Positions 15,094 to 23,389 of a stretch of DNA of 30,822 bases are shown in pieces; the stretch's first letter is position 1, and every line of letters starts with the position of its first letter. Made by a program: the position numbers and the translations under genes. Under the pieces are notes generated by a model. The model was given only the letters and a program-made list of their open reading frames with translations. It was not told the origin of the DNA and made no database searches. The DNA is from JBOFDK01 sp051646925 (GTDB lineage: Bacteria; Bacillota; Clostridia; Lachnospirales; Cellulosilyticaceae): contig JBOFDK010000042.1 of NCBI GenBank assembly GCA_051646925.1, forward strand, positions 1 through 30,822, read 5' to 3'.

Positions 15094-17736
15094 ATGAAAA
15101 ATTTAGAAAAAATATATGACCCAAGTATTATAGAAGACAGATTGTATAAAAAATGGATGGATAATGGTTATTTTCATGCAGAAGTAGATAAAACAAAAAA
15201 ACCATTTACAATTATGATGCCACCACCAAATATTACAGGGCAACTTCATATGGGGCATGCATTAGATAATACGTTACAAGACATTTTGATTCGTTTTAAG
15301 CGTATGCAAGGGTACAATGCACTTTGGATGCCTGGAACAGACCACGCAAGTATAGCGACTGAAGTTAAAATAGTAGAAAAGCTTCTTAAAGAAGGTATTC
15401 GAAAAGATGATTTAGGTAGAGAAAAATTTCTTGAAAAAGCATGGGAATGGAAAGAAGAATATGGTGGTACTATTACATCACAACTTCGTAAAATAGGAAC
15501 ATCATGTGACTGGGAGAGAGAACGTTTTACGATGGATGAAGGTTTGTCGGAAGCGGTACAAGAAGTATTTATCAAACTATATGAAAAAGGATATATTTAT
15601 AAAGGGGCTAGAATAGTTAACTGGTGCCCTGTTTGTCAGACAACTATTTCAGAAGCAGAAGTTGAGCATAAAGAAAGTCAAGGGAATTTTTATCACCTGC
15701 GTTACCCAGTAGTCGGGACAGATGAATTTATTAACCTTGCAACAACAAGACCTGAAACGATGCTTGGAGATACTGCTGTAGCTGTTAATCCAAAAGATGA
15801 GAGATATGCACACCTAATAGGTAAAATGCTAAAACTACCATTAACAAATCGTGAAATTCCAGTTATTGCAGACCATTATGTAGATATGGAATTTGGAACA
15901 GGTGTTGTAAAAATTACACCAGCACATGATCCAAATGACTTTGAAGTTGGGCAAAGACATAATTTAGAACAAATAAACGTTATGAACGATGATGGAACGA
16001 TGAATGATTTGGCAGGAAAATATAAAGATATGCCACGAGCTGATGCGCGCCGTGAAATTTTAAAAGATTTAGAAGAACAAGGATTTTTAATTAAAATTGA
16101 ACCACATACACATAATGTTGGAACACATGACCGTTGTAAAGCAGTTATTGAGCCAATGATTAAAGCGCAGTGGTTTGTAAAAATGGAAGAAATGGCAAAG
16201 CCAGCTATTGAAGCTCTTCAAAGTGGAGATTTACGTTTTGTACCAGAACGTTTTGGAAAAATATATTTAAACTGGTTATCAAATATTCGTGACTGGTGTA
16301 TATCACGTCAGCTATGGTGGGGACATCGTATACCAGCGTACTATTGCCAAAAATGTGGTGAATATACGATTTCAAGAAGTATGCCAGAAGCATGCGAAAA
16401 ATGTGGACATACACATTTAGTGCAAGATGAAGATAGTTTAGATACATGGTTTAGTTCAGCGCTATGGCCATTTTCAACACTTGGTTGGCCACATAACACA
16501 GAGGAACTTGAGCATTTTTATCCAACAAGTGTGCTTGTAACAGGATATGATATTATTTTCTTCTGGGTAGTACGTATGGTATTTTCAGGAATTGAACAAA
16601 TGGGAGAAGTTCCATTTAAAGATGTTCTTATTCATGGACTTGTTCGTGATGCTGATGGGCGTAAGATGAGTAAGTCATTAGGCAATGGTATAGATCCACT
16701 AGAAGTAATAGAAAAGTACGGCGCAGATGCATTACGTCTTACACTTATTACAGGAAATGCACCAGGTAATGATATGCGTTTTTACTATGAACGTGTAGAA
16801 GCTAATCGTAACTTTGGAAATAAACTGTGGAATGCAACAAGATTTATATTAATGAACTTAGAAGATGTAAAAGGACCTTTAACTGTAGATACAAACACAT
16901 TAACAGCAGCGGATAAATGGATTTTATCAAAAGTAAATACACTTGCTACTGAAGTTACAGAAAATATGGACCATTATGACTTAGGTATTGCTGTTCAAAA
17001 ACTATACGATTTTGCATGGGAAGAATTTTGTGATTGGTATATAGAAATGGTTAAACCAAGACTATATAACAAAGAAGATGCGACACGTAATAGTGCGTTA
17101 TGGACATTGAATACAGTAATGATTCAAGTTTTAAAAATGTTACATCCATTTATTCCGTTTATTACAGAAGAAATTTTTATGAGTCTGCAAGATAAAGAAG
17201 AAAGTATTGTAATTTCTTCATGGCCAGAATATAAAGAAGAATGGCATTTTGAAACAGAAGAAAAAGAAATTGAACTTTTAAAAGGTGCTGTACGTTCTAT
17301 TCGTAACTTACGTAGTGAGATGAACGTTCCACCATCAAGAAAAGCACAAGTAATTGTTGTTTCAGAAAACGAAGAAGTACTAGATATTTTCCAAAGAGGA
17401 ACAGTATTTTTCCAATCACTAGGATCAGCATCAGAAATTATACTTAAGTCAAATAGAGAAGGTATAGATGAAGATGCGGTATCTGTAGTTATACCAAATG
17501 CAGTTATTTATATTCCACTTGCAGAATTAGTTGATTTTGATAAAGAAATTGAACGTTTGACAAAAGAGAAAGAAAAATTACAATCAGAAGTTGAACGTGT
17601 AAATAAAAAACTTTCTAATCAAGGGTTTGTAGCAAAAGCTCCAGCACAACTAATAGAAGAAGAAAATGCAAAGCGTGATAAATATACAGCAATGCTTGAA
17701 GAAGTAAATGCAAGACTTGAAAAATTTGCAAAATAA
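15094..17736 (+). CDS. valS: Valyl-tRNA synthetase
   Basis: This 880-aa cytoplasmic class I synthetase charges tRNA-Val. The HIGH motif is HMGH (52-55) within PPPNITGQLHMGHALDNT, and the KMSKS motif is exact (524-528) within DGRKMSKSLGNGIDP. An editing domain lies between them, with TTRPETMLGDTAVAVNP and GTGVVKITPAHDPNDFEVG, which clears mischarged Thr. Two cysteine pairs (CPVCQ; CQKCG with CEKCGH) suggest zinc-stabilised elements. The last 65 residues form the coiled-coil arm typical of ValRS (EIERLTKEKEKLQSEVERVN). Length is normal. AAGGAGGAG precedes ATG. Control is by the T-box upstream. No U-tract terminator is obvious between its stop and the next promoter at 17764. Confidence 0.98.
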   Translation: MKNLEKIYDPSIIEDRLYKKWMDNGYFHAEVDKTKKPFTIMMPPPNITGQLHMGHALDNTLQDILIRFKRMQGYNALWMPGTDHASIATEVKIVEKLLKEGIRKDDLGREKFLEKAWEWKEEYGGTITSQLRKIGTSCDWERERFTMDEGLSEAVQEVFIKLYEKGYIYKGARIVNWCPVCQTTISEAEVEHKESQGNFYHLRYPVVGTDEFINLATTRPETMLGDTAVAVNPKDERYAHLIGKMLKLPLTNREIPVIADHYVDMEFGTGVVKITPAHDPNDFEVGQRHNLEQINVMNDDGTMNDLAGKYKDMPRADARREILKDLEEQGFLIKIEPHTHNVGTHDRCKAVIEPMIKAQWFVKMEEMAKPAIEALQSGDLRFVPERFGKIYLNWLSNIRDWCISRQLWWGHRIPAYYCQKCGEYTISRSMPEACEKCGHTHLVQDEDSLDTWFSSALWPFSTLGWPHNTEELEHFYPTSVLVTGYDIIFFWVVRMVFSGIEQMGEVPFKDVLIHGLVRDADGRKMSKSLGNGIDPLEVIEKYGADALRLTLITGNAPGNDMRFYYERVEANRNFGNKLWNATRFILMNLEDVKGPLTVDTNTLTAADKWILSKVNTLATEVTENMDHYDLGIAVQKLYDFAWEEFCDWYIEMVKPRLYNKEDATRNSALWTLNTVMIQVLKMLHPFIPFITEEIFMSLQDKEESIVISSWPEYKEEWHFETEEKEIELLKGAVRSIRNLRSEMNVPPSRKAQVIVVSENEEVLDIFQRGTVFFQSLGSASEIILKSNREGIDEDAVSVVIPNAVIYIPLAELVDFDKEIERLTKEKEKLQSEVERVNKKLSNQGFVAKAPAQLIEEENAKRDKYTAMLEEVNARLEKFAK

Positions 17737-17763
17737 CATCGAAAAATAAATTGTTAGAAAACA

Positions 17764-17792
17764 TTGACAATAGTATAAAGTTATCTTATACT
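17764..17792 (+). promoter_or_regulatory. Sigma-A promoter of the glycine riboswitch unit
   Basis: TTGACA (17764-17769), 17 bases, TATACT (17787-17792). This is nearly consensus. Transcription should start near 17799, about 20 bases before the first aptamer. Confidence 0.85.
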
Positions 17793-17811
17793 ATATCCAT
17801 ATTAATAATAA

Positions 17812-18000
17812 GTGCTACGTGAAATTAGCAGGAGAAAGACCTTATGGTCTGCCGAAGGAGTAATGCTCTCAGGTGATTACATTGTAATTAAGAACTGTTA
17901 ATGGATAGCGTTCCGGAGAAGTCTCGTCTCGAACGAGGTGCCGAAGGTGCAACAGCATACGTGCTGGAATCTCTCAGGCAAAAGGACGGAGTATTAGAGT
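17812..18000 (+). ncRNA. Tandem glycine riboswitch
   Basis: Two glycine aptamers are seen in a row. Aptamer 1 has GCAGGAGAAAGACC, GCCGAAGGAG and CTCTCAGG (about 17818-17875). Aptamer 2 has CCGGAGAAGTCTCG, GGTGCCGAAGGTGCAA and CTCTCAGGCAAAAGGAC (about 17912-17990). These core sequences are the gcvT-type glycine motif. It lies upstream of a Na+/alanine-glycine symporter, a common target, and is followed by a terminator. In such transport contexts glycine binding usually turns expression off, but the direction of control cannot be read directly here. Confidence 0.93.
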
Positions 18001-18033
18001 ATGGGTAAAGTCTATTCTATAGTGAACGTATTT

Positions 18034-18085
18034 AAAGCTGTCGCACAGAACATCCTTGTTTGAGTGCGCCAGCTTTTTTATTTTT
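18034..18085 (+). terminator. Expression-platform terminator of the glycine riboswitch
   Basis: AAAGCTG-T-CGCAC pairs with GTGCG-C-CAGCTTT around an 17-base loop, with one T/C mismatch, followed by TTTTTTATTTTT. It lies about 100 bases before the symporter start, as expected for a conditional terminator. Confidence 0.85.
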
Positions 18086-18183
18086 AAAAAAATTGCGGTT
18101 TACATAGTTTAACCCGACCTTTAATAACGTGGCGAAATTACTTTTATAGTACTTTTGAAATCACAAAATTAAGGAGGATTATT

Positions 18184-19719
18184 ATGTTAGAAAAAATTAC
18201 AAATTTAAATGATGTAGTAAATGGTCTTGTGTGGGGAGTGCCAGCATTAGCACTTTTAATTGGAACTGGTATTATTATGACGCTATTAACAAAAGGGTTT
18301 CAGTTTAGACATTTTGGGCATGCAATTAAAGAAACAATTGGAAGTTTATTTACAAATAAAGATATTTTGAAAAGTGAAGATGAAAATTCTATTTCACAAT
18401 TTCAATCATTATGCACAGCATTATCAGCAACAATAGGTACCGGAAATATTGCAGGTATAGCGTATGCAATTACGATGGGTGGACCGGGCGCTATATTTTG
18501 GATGTGGGTTGCTGCTATTTTTGGAATGATGACCAATTATTCTGAAAATGTACTAGGTATTTTTTATCGCCGTAAAAATAAAAAAGGCGAATGGTGCGGC
18601 GGAGCTATGTACTATTTAAAAGATGGACTTGGCAAAAAAAAGAATTGTAAAACGATAGGTAAAGTATTGGCGGTACTATTTTCAATTTTTACTATTGCTG
18701 CATCTTTTGGTATTGGAAATATGGGGCAAGTAGCTTCTATTAAAGAATCAGTAACAAGTGTTTTTAAATTTTCAGATAATCCAACGACTAATGGTATTAT
18801 TTTAGGTTGTATTATTATGGTTATGGTTGCAATAGTTATCCTTGGAGGATTAAAACGTATTGCAAAAGCAAATGAACGTATTGTACCTGTTATGGCGGGA
18901 TTATATATTGTAGGTGCGGTAATTATTGTAATAATGAATATTGATATGGTTGGAACAGCATTTTCAGCTATTTTCACAAACGCATTCAATTTAAACGCAG
19001 CGGCAGGTGGTATTGGTGGTGCATTCATTAGGCAAGCGGTAACGTGGGGCTTTAAACGAGGTGTGTTTTCAAACGAAGCAGGTCTTGGTTCAAGTGTAAT
19101 AGTTCACTCTGCATCTAATGTAAAAGAACCTGTAGTGCAAGGTTTATGGGGAATTTTTGAAGTGTTTTTTGATACAATTATTGTATGTACATTAACAGCA
19201 TTAGTTATTTTAACAACAGGTGTAGTTAATTTAGAAACAGGTGCATCAATTAGTGGAACTACAAAACTTGGATTAGCGACCGAAGCATTCACAAATTCAT
19301 TTGGAACGTATGGTGGAATTTTTATTGCAGTAGCGGTTTCGTTATTTGCATTTTCAACGATACTTGGATGGAGTTATTATGGAACAAAAGCGTGGGAATA
19401 TTTATTTGGAACAAAATCAACGATTTTTTATAAATATATTTTTCTAAGTATTGTTTTAATAGGCTCTGTTTTAAGTGCAGAAATTATAATTGATATATCA
19501 GATACATTTAATGGACTTATGGCAATTCCAAACTTAATAGGTGTTTTAGCATTATCAGGAACAGTAAAAGCTATTACAGAAAATTATTGTAGTCGTAAGC
19601 TTAATAAATCAAAAAATAAGCAGAATCCTAAAAAACCAATGCTATCATTTTTGGATACAGTTCAGACAGAAAGCATTAATAAGGAAGAAAATGGAATAGA
19701 TGAAAAATTAGAATGCTAA
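18184..19719 (+). CDS. Alanine/glycine:Na+ symporter (AGCS family)
   Basis: This 511-aa polytopic membrane protein takes up alanine or glycine with sodium. Family motifs are seen: ATIGTGNIAGIAYAITMGGP then GAIFWMWVAA, MMTNYSENVLG, GGAMYYLKDGLG, GGIGGAFIRQAVTWGFKRGV and FSNEAGLGSSVIVHSASNVK. The last part (about 470-511) is a charged cytoplasmic tail. AAGGAGG lies 7 bases before ATG. The glycine riboswitch upstream supports glycine as a substrate. A terminator follows, so this is a single-gene unit. Confidence 0.96.
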   Translation: MLEKITNLNDVVNGLVWGVPALALLIGTGIIMTLLTKGFQFRHFGHAIKETIGSLFTNKDILKSEDENSISQFQSLCTALSATIGTGNIAGIAYAITMGGPGAIFWMWVAAIFGMMTNYSENVLGIFYRRKNKKGEWCGGAMYYLKDGLGKKKNCKTIGKVLAVLFSIFTIAASFGIGNMGQVASIKESVTSVFKFSDNPTTNGIILGCIIMVMVAIVILGGLKRIAKANERIVPVMAGLYIVGAVIIVIMNIDMVGTAFSAIFTNAFNLNAAAGGIGGAFIRQAVTWGFKRGVFSNEAGLGSSVIVHSASNVKEPVVQGLWGIFEVFFDTIIVCTLTALVILTTGVVNLETGASISGTTKLGLATEAFTNSFGTYGGIFIAVAVSLFAFSTILGWSYYGTKAWEYLFGTKSTIFYKYIFLSIVLIGSVLSAEIIIDISDTFNGLMAIPNLIGVLALSGTVKAITENYCSRKLNKSKNKQNPKKPMLSFLDTVQTESINKEENGIDEKLEC

Positions 19720-19726
19720 AACAAAT

Positions 19727-19768
19727 AAAAAATGTCTTCTCCAATTAAGGAGTAAGGCGTTTTTTTTT
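19727..19768 (+). terminator. Terminator of the symporter gene
   Basis: AAAAATGTCTTCTCC and GGAGTAAGGCGT form a stem with G-T pairs and one bulge, followed by nine T. Confidence 0.75.
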
Positions 19769-19855
19769 ATAAAAAAAGGCAAAAATAAACATATAGTAAA
19801 ATCTAATACAATAAGATATAATGGAGTGAGTTTGAAAAAAGGAGGCAGAAAAAAT

Positions 19856-21232
19856 ATGACGAATGATATGACAAAAGGAAATCCTTTTAAGTTATTTATG
19901 TGGTTTTCGATACCACTTTTAATAGGAAATGTATTTCAGCAATTATATAGTATGGTAGATACGATTATTGTTGGGAATTATTTGGGAGAAGAAGCACTAG
20001 CAGCAGTTGGCTCAACTGGTTCTATTTCTTTTTTGATGAATGGTTTTTTGTTAGGGTTAACAAGTGGGTTTTCGGTTATGGTTGCGCAGCGGTTTGGTGC
20101 AAAAGATGATGAAGGTGTAAAAAAAGCAATTGCAAGTAATGTGGTGCTTACAATTATATCAACAATTTTAATGACAATAGTAATGATGTTAATAAAAACA
20201 CCATTACTAAATCTAATGAATACACCAGAAAACGTTTATGTTTACGCGGATACATACATAAGCATTATATGTGCAGGTATTTTTACACAAGCCTTTTATA
20301 ATATGGCAGCGGGTATTTTACGTGCGCTTGGAGATAGTAAAACGCCATTATATTTTTTGATTATTGCATCTATAGTAAATATTGTTTTGGATATAGTGTT
20401 TATAGTTAATGGAGAAATGGGCGTTGCAGGAGCGGCCTATGCAACGAATATAGCGCAGGGGTTAGCAGCAGTACTGTGTATTATTTATAGCTACAAAAGA
20501 TTTCAATTATTACGCCTTAAAAAAGATGATTTTACAAGTATAACTAAATGTTTCAAAAATCATTTAAGTGTAGGTATACCTATGGCGTTACAGTTTTCTA
20601 TTACAGCTGTAGGTATTATGACAGTACAAAGTGCAATTAATGTTTTTGGTTCAAGTGTAATGGCAGCATATACATCAGCATCTAAAGTAATGCAATTAAC
20701 AATGCAACCACTTGTTACATACGGTGTGACAGTTGCTACTTTCGTAGGGCAAAATTTAGGAGCTAAAAATTATAAGCGTATTAAAGAAGGAATTAGAACT
20801 ATGGTTTTAATTTCTATAACAACAAGTTGTATAGCAAGCTTTGTATTGGTCTTTTTTGGAAAATCACTAGTTACAGTATTTTTAGAAAATCCAAGTGAGG
20901 AAGTGCTAGGGTATGCAGCGCAAGTACTTAATTACGCAGCAGTGTTTTTTATTCCGTTAGGTTTGATTTTTATATTCAGAAATGCATTACAGGCTATGGG
21001 AGAAGCAGTTATTCCTATGATAGCAGGTGTTTTAGAATTAGTAGCACGTGCGGTAGTAGCGTATACATTGCCAGCATTTATTGGATTTAGCGGTATATGT
21101 CTAGCAGACCCAGCAGCATGGATAGCAGCTGCTATACCACTACTTGTGACATATATAATAAAAATTAAAAAAGTAAATAAGTTAGAGTTGGCAAGTGAAA
21201 ATATGGAAATTATAGAAGATGTGCTAGAATAA
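19856..21232 (+). CDS. MATE family multidrug/cation antiporter
   Basis: ATG 19856 is chosen because AAAGGAGGC lies 10 bases upstream; a GTG at 19826 lies before that site. The 458-aa product has about twelve membrane helices in two homologous halves. The N-terminal motif KLFMWFSIPLLIGNVFQQLY then SMVDTIIVGNYLGEEALAAVG and the AAGILRALGDSKTPLYFLI segment are typical of NorM/DinF-type MATE proteins. The second half has AYTSASKVMQLTMQPLVTYG and FRNALQAMGEAVIPMIAGVL. These export cationic compounds in exchange for Na+ or H+; the substrate is not predictable. The gene is monocistronic and converges on the citrate synthase gene. A TATAAT at 19817-19822 may be its -10, without a convincing -35. Confidence 0.93.
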   Translation: MTNDMTKGNPFKLFMWFSIPLLIGNVFQQLYSMVDTIIVGNYLGEEALAAVGSTGSISFLMNGFLLGLTSGFSVMVAQRFGAKDDEGVKKAIASNVVLTIISTILMTIVMMLIKTPLLNLMNTPENVYVYADTYISIICAGIFTQAFYNMAAGILRALGDSKTPLYFLIIASIVNIVLDIVFIVNGEMGVAGAAYATNIAQGLAAVLCIIYSYKRFQLLRLKKDDFTSITKCFKNHLSVGIPMALQFSITAVGIMTVQSAINVFGSSVMAAYTSASKVMQLTMQPLVTYGVTVATFVGQNLGAKNYKRIKEGIRTMVLISITTSCIASFVLVFFGKSLVTVFLENPSEEVLGYAAQVLNYAAVFFIPLGLIFIFRNALQAMGEAVIPMIAGVLELVARAVVAYTLPAFIGFSGICLADPAAWIAAAIPLLVTYIIKIKKVNKLELASENMEIIEDVLE

Positions 21233-21278
21233 AAAAATAAGAATAAAAAAATAAGAATAAAAAAATAAGAATAAAAAA
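21227..21278 (+). repeat. 14-base tandem repeat starting at the MATE stop codon
   Basis: Three exact units of GAATAAAAAAATAA (21227-21240, 21241-21254, 21255-21268) and ten bases of a fourth. The first GAATAA is the last codon and stop of the MATE gene. Confidence 0.9.
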
Positions 21279-21323
21279 GCGATTAAAATCTAAAGAATAG
21301 ATTTTAATCGCTTTTTATTTTTG
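21273..21323. terminator. Bidirectional terminator between the MATE and citrate synthase genes
   Basis: A6 GCGATTAAAATCTA pairs with TAGATTTTAATCGC T5 around AAGAA, an 18-bp perfect stem with A and T tracts on both sides. Confidence 0.92.
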
Positions 21324-21337
21324 CAAAATTTATATAA

Positions 21338-22711
21338 TTAAATTAATCTCTCGTTAAGTGGTGAATAAGATTGGCGTTTTGCAACACTTTTGAAAGCTGG
21401 ACGAATAATTTTACCAGCGTTAACAAGTTCTTCTATTCTATGTGCGCTCCAACCAGAAATACGTGCAATAGCAAAAATAGGTGTATACATTTCTAAAGGT
21501 AAGCCGAGCATTGTATACACAAATCCAGAATAGAAATCAACGTTAGCACTAACGCCTTTATACATTGTTCTAGAGTTGCTAATTACTTTAGGTGCTAGAG
21601 TTTCTACTTTTAAATAGAAGTTAAATTCATCAGATAACCCTTTTTCTTCGGCAAGTTCTTTTGCGTATTTTTTGAGAATGCCAGCGCGAGGATCAGATAC
21701 TGAATAAACAGCATGGCCTATTCCGTAAATTAATCCAGCTTTATCAAAAGCTTCTTTATTAAGAAGTTTTTGTAAGTATTCAGAAATAGCATTATCATCA
21801 TTCCAATCAGAAATTTCAGCTTTCATAGCTTCAAACATTTGGACAACTTTTAAATTCGCACCACCATGTTTCGGTCCTTTTAATGAACCAAGTGCAGCTG
21901 CAATGACAGAATATGTATCAGTTCCAGAAGATGTAACAAGATGAGTAGTAAAAGACGAGTTATTACCACCACCATGTTCAGCATGTAAAATAAGCGCTAA
22001 ATCAAGTAATGTAGCCTCTAACTTAGTATATTTGCTATCAGGGCGGAGCATATGTAATATATTTTCAGCTGTAGATAAGTTCGGCTGTGGTGAATGAATG
22101 AACAAACTCTGATTTTTGTAATAATGAGCATATGCTTGAAAACCATATACAGCAATAGAAGGAAATGTAGATATAAGATAAATACATTGTTTTAGAACGT
22201 TAGTTAAAGATGTATCATCAGAGTTATTATCATAACTATAAAGTGCTAAAACACTTCTAGCTAAAAGATTCATTACATCAGGACTTGGCGCTTTAAGAAT
22301 CATATCCCGAACAAAATCATCAGGAAGTTGTCGGTTTGCACCTAATAGCTTTTGGAAATTTTCAAGTTCAGAAGGTGTTGGTAAATTTCCAAATAATAAT
22401 AAATATGTTGTTTCTTCAAAACCAAAACGTTTTTCATTAATATAACCCGAAGTAATATCCGCAATATCAAAACCTCTATAAAGAAGACGTCCAGGAACAG
22501 GCACTATTTCGCCCTCATCCATAATATAGGAATGAACTTCACCAATTTCAGTCAAACCAACAAGAACACCACGACCGTCTAAATCACGAAGACCTCTTTT
22601 AACCTGATATTTAGAGAACAGTTCAGGATTAATAAAATTGTTATCAGATGCACGTTGTGTGAGCGTGGAAAGAGTATCTAAACACATATCAAATAAGTTA
22701 TCTTCTACCAT
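21338..22711 (-). CDS. gltA: Citrate synthase
   Basis: The start at 22711 (MVEDNLFDMC) is chosen because AGGAGGT lies just upstream; an in-frame start at 22771 would add 20 hydrophobic residues ahead of that site. The 457-aa cytoplasmic enzyme condenses oxaloacetate and acetyl-CoA. Catalytic regions are visible: LHAEHGGGNNSSFTTHLV (first His), SLKGPKHGGAN, GIGHAVYSVSDPR (second His) and NVDFYSGFVYTMLGLPLEMY (catalytic Asp). The C-terminal RISGWSAHRIEEL is also standard. The N-terminal domain is longer than in short archaeal types, as in many clostridial enzymes. No aconitase or isocitrate dehydrogenase gene is adjacent, so it is a lone gene here. A role in glutamate synthesis is a reasonable inference. 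Confidence 0.95.
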   Translation of the reverse strand: MVEDNLFDMCLDTLSTLTQRASDNNFINPELFSKYQVKRGLRDLDGRGVLVGLTEIGEVHSYIMDEGEIVPVPGRLLYRGFDIADITSGYINEKRFGFEETTYLLLFGNLPTPSELENFQKLLGANRQLPDDFVRDMILKAPSPDVMNLLARSVLALYSYDNNSDDTSLTNVLKQCIYLISTFPSIAVYGFQAYAHYYKNQSLFIHSPQPNLSTAENILHMLRPDSKYTKLEATLLDLALILHAEHGGGNNSSFTTHLVTSSGTDTYSVIAAALGSLKGPKHGGANLKVVQMFEAMKAEISDWNDDNAISEYLQKLLNKEAFDKAGLIYGIGHAVYSVSDPRAGILKKYAKELAEEKGLSDEFNFYLKVETLAPKVISNSRTMYKGVSANVDFYSGFVYTMLGLPLEMYTPIFAIARISGWSAHRIEELVNAGKIIRPAFKSVAKRQSYSPLNERLI

Positions 22712-22754
22712 AAAATACCTCCTATATATAAAATTTAACAATATATTATATATA

Positions 22755-22784
22755 AATCTAACATTTACCATGGGTTAATGTCAA
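22755..22784 (-). promoter_or_regulatory. Candidate promoter of citrate synthase
   Basis: On the minus strand, TTGACA (22779-22784), 18 bases, TAGATT (22755-22760). The exact -35 is good; the -10 matches four of six. Confidence 0.5.
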
Positions 22785-22889
22785 TAATAATGCATAAAAT
22801 TCAAATAATGTGAAAAAATAAATAGAGAAATTATAGATTAAGTAATAAGCTATAATCTAGAGATAAATGCATAGATTGGAGCATAAGGA

Positions 22890-22986
22890 AGAGAAGTATT
22901 AAATAAGAGAAGTATTAAATAAGAAGATAGATATTAAATAGGAAGATAGATAGATATTAAATAGGAAGATAGATAGATATTAAATA
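22890..22986. repeat. Degenerate tandem repeat array of five growing units
   Basis: Five adjacent units all end in TATTAAATA. They are 16, 16, 19, 23 and 23 bases long. The first two are identical (AGAGAAGTATTAAATA). The last two are identical to each other and differ from the third by an extra GATA step and an initial G. No gene is seen in 22790-23389. Confidence 0.85.
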
Positions 22987-23251
22987 AGATATGGTTAATA
23001 TACAATTATATTTCTTATGGAAGTTAATTTGATTAAATAATATATAAATAGAATGTAATAAAATGATTAAACTTCATATAGAATATATATATTACAAAAA
23101 AATGGTACAATAAAAAGACATTTGTACTCTAAAGAAGAACAGTTTAAGTGATAAATTCAAACATTTGACGCCGAAAACCATTTGAAATTCATAAAGATAG
23201 CTAGGAAATATTTGGCACGTATAAAAAATTAACTAAAATCACATAATTTGA

Positions 23252-23280
23252 TTGAATTTAACTTTGAACTGTGATAAGAT
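23252..23280 (+). promoter_or_regulatory. Candidate promoter of the opp operon
   Basis: TTGAAT (23252-23257), 17 bases, TAAGAT (23275-23280), with TG one base before the -10 (an extended -10). Transcription would start near 23287, giving a leader of about 100 bases in which I recognise no known riboswitch. Confidence 0.5.
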
Positions 23281-23389
23281 TGAAAACATAAAATAACTCA
23301 AGAGTAAATTGGTGACGTAGAACGAACAATGACTTGCAAATTAAACATTTACTTATGGGAATCAAACAAACACATGGAGGAGATGAAGT

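Noticed and set aside
22890..22986. Possible CRISPR array
   Set aside because: Units are adjacent without unique spacers, of unequal length, and no cas gene is near.
23140..23240. Possible riboswitch upstream of oppA (TTTGACGCCGAAAACC, then GCTAGG)
   Set aside because: It loosely recalls cyclic-di-GMP motif pieces, but the order and paired stems do not fit, and the region lies mostly before the candidate promoter.
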